Of a stretch of DNA of 64,000 nt, positions 57,906 through 64,000 are shown piece after piece; position 1 is the stretch's first letter; each line of letters opens with the position of its first letter. The notes beneath the pieces were generated by a model. The model had not been told where the DNA came from, did no database searches, and was given only the letters and a program-made list of their open reading frames with translations. The translations under genes and the position numbers were made by a program. The stretch covers positions 3,691,298 to 3,755,297 of the forward strand of contig NW_020954548.1 in the NCBI RefSeq assembly GCF_900497805.2, in the 5' to 3' direction. The stretch is from Vombatus ursinus. Its lineage: Eukaryota; Chordata; Mammalia; Diprotodontia; Vombatidae.

Positions 57906-58199
57906 ATTCTAATAAAATAAAATAACACTTCATCCTACTGTATTGTACTTCATGTTAGAAATCCAATGACTTGCCCTTGTATATATGATAAATTCCAAAC
58001 ACTTAACTCCAAGGGTGCTTAACCTGGTGTCCCCTTTTTAAAAATTTTTGTATGTTTGTTTTTTATTTTGATATCTACATCTCAATATAATTGGTTTCCT
58101 TTGGAATCCCATGTATTTTGTTTTATAAATTTAAAAACAGTGTTCTGAGAGGGGGCCCGTAGGCCTCACTAAACTGCCAAAGAGATCCATTACACAAAT

Positions 58200-58300
58200 A
58201 TATAAATATAGACACATTCATATGTATATATATATGTATATATACATACATATATACACATACATACATACACAAACATATATACACATGCATACATATA
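58200..58300 (+). repeat. TA/CATA microsatellite
   Basis: 'tatgtatatatatatgtata' and 'catacatacata' runs. Confidence 0.93.
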
Positions 58301-58709
58301 ATGAAACTGCATCCATCAGCCAATATTCTTGGTTCTTCATAATTTGGCTCTAAGTTATTTTTCATGCCTATCTCCCATATTGGACAGACTAGTCTGCTTA
58401 TTGTCCTGTCAAATGAATATCTTATTCATTTATACTTCTCCACCTTTATTTAGACTAGCAGAATAGCTAAGTCTTTGCCTTGAGACTCAAAATGTTCCTA
58501 ATGATGCATCTTCTCTTCCTATTCCATATAATGGAAGTTTATTAATACACGGGAAAAAAAATATGGCTCCTTAAAACTGGGCCAGCTCAAGAGAAACTAT
58601 TGGGAGCACAGGATAATTCAAAGGGAATCCCCATCCAACACTGACTACTGGTATCTCTGCCAAGCTGCATTGGGTTGGGCTTGGGGTGGGCCAAACAACA
58701 GAAATAATA
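58301..58709. other. Unassigned
   Basis: No supported feature. Confidence 0.35.
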
Positions 58710-58930
58710 ACTCAAATTTCTATCACATTTTATGATATAAAAACACTTTTTCAATGATATTTCCCACAGTAACCCTATCATTCAGATAATACAATTATGG
58801 TCCTCATTTTATAGATGATGAAACTAAGGTTGGATTTAAATGAAGAAACTTGGCTATATTCCCACAACAAGGATGTGTCAGAGCTAGGATTTGTAGTCAA
58901 GTGTATGAAACTGAATCTATCCTTACGTAT
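58710..58930 (-). repeat. MIR-family SINE, reverse
   Basis: 'ttctatcacattttatgata', 'tcattttatagatgatgaaa' and 'aggatgtgtcagagctagga'. Confidence 0.5.
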
Positions 58931-59399
58931 TACTATACTATAACTTGTGATAAAAGGGTAGTTTTTATTTTTTGCTTGATTCAATGCAGAAAAAAAATCC
59001 ATCACTTTTCTCCCAGTAGTGTTTGATCTTTTCTTGCTTAGTCTAAATTTCAACTATCTCTTACATTCATTTTTAAAGCTCCTAACATTCTTCCTCCATG
59101 TTCTGGATATATTTGTGTGTATGTGTGTATGTGTGTATATGCAAATCCTTACATGTAACATGCTTACATACAAAACCAATTCAACTACTTAGATTATTAA
59201 AATATTCTGCCAACCAATGTTCTCACTATGCTCACTTTCAGTTGCGATAAGAATTATTGTAATTTTTTTCAATACCACATAAGGAAAGGTAATATTTTTA
59301 TGAATCACCAGTTTTATCAGACCTATATCATTCAATGAGAAGCACTAGTCATGATAATGTAGACTGAGCTGTTTGTTTCTGGAATCAATGTGACAAAGA

Positions 59400-59680
59400 A
59401 TAAGGAATACTGAATTTGAAAGTTAGAAGAAACCTGAGTTCAAATTCCCTTTCCAGAATTGTGACTTTGAATCAGAGTTGTGTGACTTTAAAAAACAAAC
59501 AAACAAGCAACCCTTTAAACTCTCTCTAAGCCTCAGTTTCCTTATCTATAAAATGTGGATAACAAGAAAAAAAGCCAATGTGCTTCACAGATTTATTGTG
59601 AGTATTCTTTAAACTGAAGTATGCAAAGTACTTTTTAAGCTTGAAAGAGCTTTATAAATGTTAGCTATTGTCATAATGAA
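59400..59680 (+). repeat. MIR SINE, near full length
   Basis: 'gaaacctgagttcaaattcc', 'cctcagtttccttatctata', 'aaatgtggataacaag' and the tail 'aaagagctttataaatgtta' plus 'gctattgtcat'. An AAACAAACAAAC run interrupts it. Confidence 0.7.
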
Positions 59681-59689
59681 ATTCTTTCT

Positions 59690-61145
59690 TCTTTAAATTA
59701 ATTTTTTTCTTAAGGAATACATTCACTTTTAATGCTGTTTCTGTTGAAATAAGTTTGATATTAAAAGATTAATATATACACACATGCACATGCATATGTA
59801 TTTGTATGTGTATACATACACATATGTATTTTGCCTTTGCTTTTACAACACGTGTAAGACAGAAGAGTTCCCTCCCAACCTCAAATTTAATCACAGAAGG
59901 CCCAGAAAAAATCACAAAATATAAAGTAGGTATTAAGAAAATGCCATCTTAGTTAAAAAAAGAAATGAACCTCACAATAATGTAGTCATGTACATAATGT
60001 GTTGATGTGTAAACAAAATATGTCTTTAACCCTTTGATACCTTTATGAAGTGCAAACCATTTTGATTTAGTCCAGAAGAGAACATCCATCTATTGACTGA
60101 ATGAACAGGCTAGACATTTGGACTCTAAATAACTGGGTGAATTCCAGCAATTCTAATTTAGGAGTTGGAGGACTCTGGGCTTGGTAGCACTTTGAAGAGA
60201 CAGACACCTTTACCTACATAAGGGGCATCAAGTTTGGCAAAGGGACTTTACTCTTCCCTTCTCCTCTCTAGACCATGTCATAGGACCTATAGGACCTATA
60301 GGAGACAATGACTCTAGCTGGGAGCAGAGAAACACTCCTGAGGAAAGATAAATGTACAATGAAAGTCACCCAAGGGAGAAGATAGTTCCATTGCAAATAT
60401 CAATGCTGTCTATAGATTGAAGAAAGCTGGAAGGCCAGCTAAGAACTTTGGCCAAAAGAGCACAATAGTTATGATACCACAAAGAAATGACTTTTAATAC
60501 AAACAGTTGTGGATCACCCATTGTCTAACAGTTACCACACTACATAGTACTTTAAGTTTGTATCCATTTTTCCCATGGATTCACTGTGCATTCATGGGAG
60601 AGTGACTGCTAGGTTTTTGCATAGAAAATTTTGTGCCAACTGTGCTTATAATACTACCTTAGTAAATGTTGTTCCATGAGCTAATTAAATCTATATGTTG
60701 ATTGTCAGTAGAAAGTGATCTGGTGTGTGCTTTTGTAAAATTAATATTAGAAAGACAGCCCCATAAGGTTATCCCTACATTCTGTAGAAAAGCGTGTCCT
60801 CCTGGATATCCAGCCTGAAAGTGTAAGTAGGAACTGAGAAGGAAGGCAGAGGGAGAATTACACATTCAGTCCTGGGCATTATCCCACCTTCACCCCAGAA
60901 TTCAGCTCTTGTTATTAAGGACTTTTTAGATCACTAAAATTAGGCCACCAAAGATTGGATCAATACTTGGAGCCATTTGGGTCAATTGCAAAAAAAGATA
61001 ATGAAGTTTTATGAGAATAATTTCCTGGTATTACTAATTGCAAACATCTAAAAGTATAAAAAAAGTTTTAAGATGATAGGTAAATTAGAAATATTTTAAG
61101 AATGGAGAAGTGGGCAATAATAAAAGGGGGACAAGGGAAGGCAAC
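59690..61145. other. Unassigned
   Basis: A CA/TG-rich microsatellite lies at 59,775-59,825, and 'aggacctat' is repeated near 60,280-60,302. Nothing else can be supported. Confidence 0.35.
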
Positions 61146-61149
61146 AAGT

Positions 61150-61455
61150 ATTTATTAAGCACCTAATATGTACCATTTTGTTGTTGTTCAGTTATGTCTG
61201 ACTCTTCATAACCCCATTTTGGGGTTTTCTTGGCAAAAATTCTAGAATGATTTGCCATTTCCTTTTCCAGCTCATTTTACAGATAAGGAAACTGAATTGA
61301 ACAGGATTTAGTGACTTGCCCAAGGTCACATAGCTAGTAAGTGTCTGAGTCCAGATTTAAACTCATGTCCTCCTGACCCTAGGCCTGACTCTTTATCCAC
61401 TATGTCACCTAGCTGACCAATGCATACCATGTACAGAGCTAAGTGTTGTACTTTG
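61150..61455 (+). repeat. Dispersed repeat copy split by a SINE
   Basis: 'aagtatttattaagcaccta' and 'atatgtacca' before, 'taccatgtacagagctaagt' after the SINE at 61,178-61,422. Confidence 0.5.
61178..61422 (-). repeat. tRNA-derived marsupial SINE, long form, reverse
   Basis: 'ttgttgttgttcagttatgt', 'attttggggttttcttggca', 'ccttttccagctcattttac', 'gtgacttgcccaaggtcaca' and 'tatgtcacctagctgacc'. Confidence 0.92.
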
Positions 61456-61680
61456 GTGAGTGCCAAACCTGGACTCTTCCTGATTTCAAATATGGCTCCA
61501 GACACTTTCTAGCTATTTGACACAGGACAAGTCACTTAATCCTTTTCACCACAGTTTCCTCATCTGTAAAATGAGTTGGAGAAGGAAACCACTACAATGT
61601 CTTTGCCAAGAAAACCCCAAATGGTAACATGAAGAGTTGGATATGATTGAAAATGACTCAATAACAACCAACAAGTGTTT
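61456..61680 (+). repeat. tRNA-derived marsupial SINE, long form, 5' part diverged
   Basis: 'gacacaggacaagtcactta', 'tttcctcatctgtaaaatga', 'gttggagaaggaaaccacta' and an ACAACC-type tail. Confidence 0.8.
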
Positions 61681-61934
61681 TACAAGTATTATTTCATATG
61701 ACATTCCCAACATCCCAATAACATTTCTTCACTTTCAGTAGACCTTATATTCTATAGGTGATTCACTCAGAAAGCCATAAAGCATTTTACTGCCATGACA
61801 TTTGTATTGTTAAACACTTACAGTATAATTATTAATTAAAATGAAATGTAGCTATAAATAAAGGCAAGCCCTTATTGCTCAATACATGGTTAATCATTTA
61901 ATAGCTAAGAAGAAGACCATACCTTACAAAGTCT

Positions 61935-61972
61935 GATAGACAATAATAATAAATAATAATAATAATAATATT
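61935..61972 (+). repeat. (AAT)n microsatellite
   Basis: Trinucleotide run. Confidence 0.95.
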
Positions 61973-62360
61973 TACACTGGAGAAGACCAAAGGGAGTGTC
62001 ATATAATTCTCTTCAAGTATTTAATGGCCTCTCTCTTACTTGGGATGAGCCTTATTTTGCTTAACTGCAGAAAGCAGAACCAGTAGCAGTGGGTTGAGGG
62101 TGCAGAGAGTTTGGGTAGGCTCAATGTAAAAAACAAAAAACAAAATCTCTCTAAGAATTTGAGTTTTCAAACTGTACAAAAGCAAAATGGGCCACTTTAG
62201 GAAATAGTGCATTCTCCTTAACTGGAGGTCTTCAAGTGTAAGCTGGATGAGCACTTGTTAGAAGTGTCGTAGAAGAAATAGGGATTCTTGCTAAGGTATA
62301 GGTTGTATTAAGTGACCTCTGAGATTCCTTCCAACTCTGAAATTCCATGACACTTTGATT
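61973..62360 (+). mobile_element. CR1/L3-like LINE 3' end
   Basis: 'ctggagaagaccaaagggag', 'ctcttcaagtatttaatggc', 'ccttaactggaggtcttcaa', 'ttgctaaggtataggttgta' and 'ttccttccaactctgaaatt', the CR1/L3 3' order. Confidence 0.75.
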
Positions 62361-62465
62361 ATATGAAAGTCCTATCTAATACACTGGAGAAGTCTTCAGG
62401 AAAAGCCTTGATGACCTTTTTTTTTTCTGTGTAATCTACAGTGATACAATTTTGTTTGTGTATAT

Positions 62466-62572
62466 CAGGGGTGGGGAACCTGCAGCCTCAAGGCCCCATG
62501 TGGCCCTCTAGGTCCTCATGTGAGGCCCTTTGACTAAATCCAAACTTCACAGAACAAATCCTTTTATTAACC
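62466..62572 (+). mobile_element. Half of a palindromic hAT-like MITE
   Basis: 'caggggtggggaacctgcag', 'ccccatgtggccctctaggt', 'cctttgactaaatccaaact', 'tcacagaacaaatcctttta'. The matching inverted half is absent. Recalls an abundant marsupial hAT-type MITE. Confidence 0.6.
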
Positions 62573-62599
62573 CCTATACACTGCATATCAACATTCAAG

Positions 62600-62691
62600 T
62601 GTGTGTATATATACACAATATATACACATGTATGTATTTTTATAATGATTATATATGTGTGTACATACATACACACACATATACATATGTG

Positions 62692-62735
<44 letters not shown>
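62600..62735 (+). repeat. TA/GTAT microsatellite
   Basis: Perfect (TA)n core at 62,701-62,733 after 'tgtgtatatata' style runs. Confidence 0.97.
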
Positions 62736-62737
<2 letters not shown>

Positions 62738-62744
62738 CAATTTA

Positions 62745-63150
62745 AGATCTTTAAGTATTTGAAGGGCTATCATAGAGAAGAGACTTGTTCTGCTTAGCTC
62801 AAGAGGGCACGACCAGGAACAATAGGTAGAAGTTAGGAAGAAGCCTTTAGCACAGTGCCTGGTAGTGCCTGGTAGGCACTTAATAAATTTCACTTATAGA
62901 TTGATTGAATGAAGCAGCTTTAGGCTTGATGTCAGGAGAAACTGCCTAAACAATTCGAGCTGTACCTAAATGGAACAGGCTGTCAGTGGAGGCAATGGTC
63001 TCCACTTTAACTGGATTTCTTCAAGCAAAGGCTGGACAGTCACATCTCAGTACATATGTCATATAAGACATGGTCCTTGCCTTGGTCAGGCATGTTTTGA
63101 ACTGGATGGTGTGCAGGGTCTCTTCCAACCTTGAGATTCTGAGACTTGGT
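62745..63150 (+). mobile_element. CR1/L3-like LINE 3' end, interrupted
   Basis: 'gaaggagagacttgttctgc'-like start, 'aaatggaacaggctgtcagt', 'actggatttcttcaagcaaa', 'ggctggacagtcacatctca' and 'tcttccaaccttgagattct'. An L2-type tail ('gcctggtaggcacttaataa', 'ttgattgaatgaa') at 62,850-62,912 sits inside it. Confidence 0.75.
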
Positions 63151-63436
63151 GATTGTTTTGTGACTCAGTCATAAGAAGAAGCAATTGGGTCAGATTCTCT
63201 GAGTGTTAAAGCCAGTATCTATATGCCAATACTCTAATCAATTTGCAATCTCATCCATGTGGAAGTCCCTTCAGTGATGTATATGGCAGCCCATCCTTGT
63301 CTTCCCATTTGATGTGATTTTTGTCCACAATTTTCTGTTATTATACTATGGTGTGTTCACCCATGATTCTGGGGAGCTTCTTGGCATTCAATTGAAATTG
63401 TATGATTAACAGTGAAAAATCTGTGCAGTCCACTGA
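63151..63436. other. Unassigned
   Basis: No supported feature. Confidence 0.35.
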
Positions 63437-64000
63437 GATATTTCACCTTGTTTTCTATTTTTCCATTCTTTTGAATTTGTTTTACAGTGAATTGATTTCT
63501 CATAAAGTCACTAGCTTCCAATTGCTCTAGTCTAATTTTTAAGGAGGTATTTTCTTCAGTAAGCTTTTAGACTTCCTTTTCCATTTGGCCAATTTTGCTT
63601 TTTAAGGCATTCTTCTCCTCATTGGCTGTTTGGACCTGTTTTGCCATTTGGGTTAGGCTATTTTTTAAGGTGTTATTTTCTTCAGTACTTTTGGGAGTCT
63701 CCTTTAGCAAGCTGTTGACTTGTTTTTTCATGATTTTCTTGCATCACTTTCAGATTTTCCTTTACTTCTCTTACTTGCTTCTCAAAATCCTTTTTGAGCT
63801 CTTCCATGACCTGGGACTAATTCATATTTTTCTTGGAGGCTTTGGATATAGGAGCTTTGTCTTTGTTGTCTTCTTCTGGATGTATGTTTTGATCTTCCTT
63901 TTCACCAAAGTAAGATTCCATGGTCTGACTCTTTTTGTGTTGCTCCTCATGATCCCAGCCAATTAATTGAGTTATAAACTCTTTGTTAAGGTAAGGGTCT
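63437..64000 (-). mobile_element. L1/HAL1 ORF1 N-terminal half, running off the window
   Basis: Matches 6,245-6,810 of the HAL1-like element: 'gatatttcaccttgttttct', 'aagtcactagcttccaattg', 'ccatttggccaattttgctt', 'tgttctgactc'-type end with 'gagttataaactctttgtta'. This is the coiled-coil half of ORF1 on the minus strand. It lacks the ORF1 C-terminus and 3' UTR, so it was cut after insertion or rearranged. The 5' UTR should lie beyond 64,000. Confidence 0.85.

Noticed and set aside
63595-63966. 123-codon plus-strand ORF rich in Phe and Leu, membrane-like
   Set aside because: Complement of the ORF1 coiled-coil half; hydrophobic runs arise from reading the charged A-rich strand backwards.
1-64000. 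CRISPR arrays, operons, tRNA or rRNA genes, prokaryotic signals
   Set aside because: None seen. The direct repeats here are microsatellites, LTR R regions or target duplications, and tRNA-like motifs belong to SINEs.

Overview
The window looks like marsupial nuclear DNA, probably intergenic sequence from an olfactory-receptor neighbourhood. It is AT-rich and has no intact protein-coding gene. Most of it is layered retroelements: LINE-1 and half-LINE-1 copies with marsupial-type 5' ends, two forms of tRNA-derived SINE seen in marsupials, many MIR copies, and an unusual amount of CR1/L3- and L2-clade LINE sequence. The SINE consensus looks slightly more Australian than American, but I cannot fix the species.

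Layout. 1-2.9 kb: old repeats and unassigned sequence. 2,898-3,827 (-): an olfactory receptor pseudogene, OR10AG-like, the only host gene I recognise. 3.9-7.6 kb: an L1 ORF1 fragment, then a complete ORF1-only L1 derivative (HAL1-like, 4,826-7,533) with an 18-bp target duplication, inside an older CR1-like fragment. 7.6-17 kb: L2, MIR, SINEs, a hAT-like MITE, an RTE/BovB-like piece and a 29-bp-arm palindrome. 17.15-18.9 kb: a long CR1/L3 reverse-transcriptase relic. 19-26.6 kb: mostly unassigned, with MIRs, SINEs and microsatellites. 26,733-28,914: an LTR-element transcript (R-U5-internal-U3-R-polyA) apparently pasted in by LINE machinery, splitting an L2. 29-30.6 kb: unassigned. 30.65-40.2 kb: a LINE pile-up with an L1 3' end, a second HAL1-like copy carrying a third one nested in it (62-bp target duplication), a 3.9-kb L1 with most of ORF2, and another ORF2 piece. 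40.2-54 kb: unassigned blocks, CR1 and L2 relics and a two-copy relic of an unidentified LINE. 54-64 kb: L1 3' ends, SINEs, MIRs, CR1 3' ends, microsatellites and an L1/HAL1 ORF1 fragment running off the right edge.

How the parts relate. The parts do not form a pathway; the relation is historical. Old CR1/L2/MIR sequence was invaded by L1 and HAL1-like elements, SINEs and one LTR-element transcript. The mobilised copies end in A-rich tails and several have clear target duplications. I found no tRNA, rRNA, CRISPR, operon or intact host gene, and no convincing new biological system. The best leads are the ORF1-only L1 family, the LINE-pasted LTR transcript, the 62-bp target duplication and the unidentified LINE relic. 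Family names are from memory of consensus sequences, not from a search.
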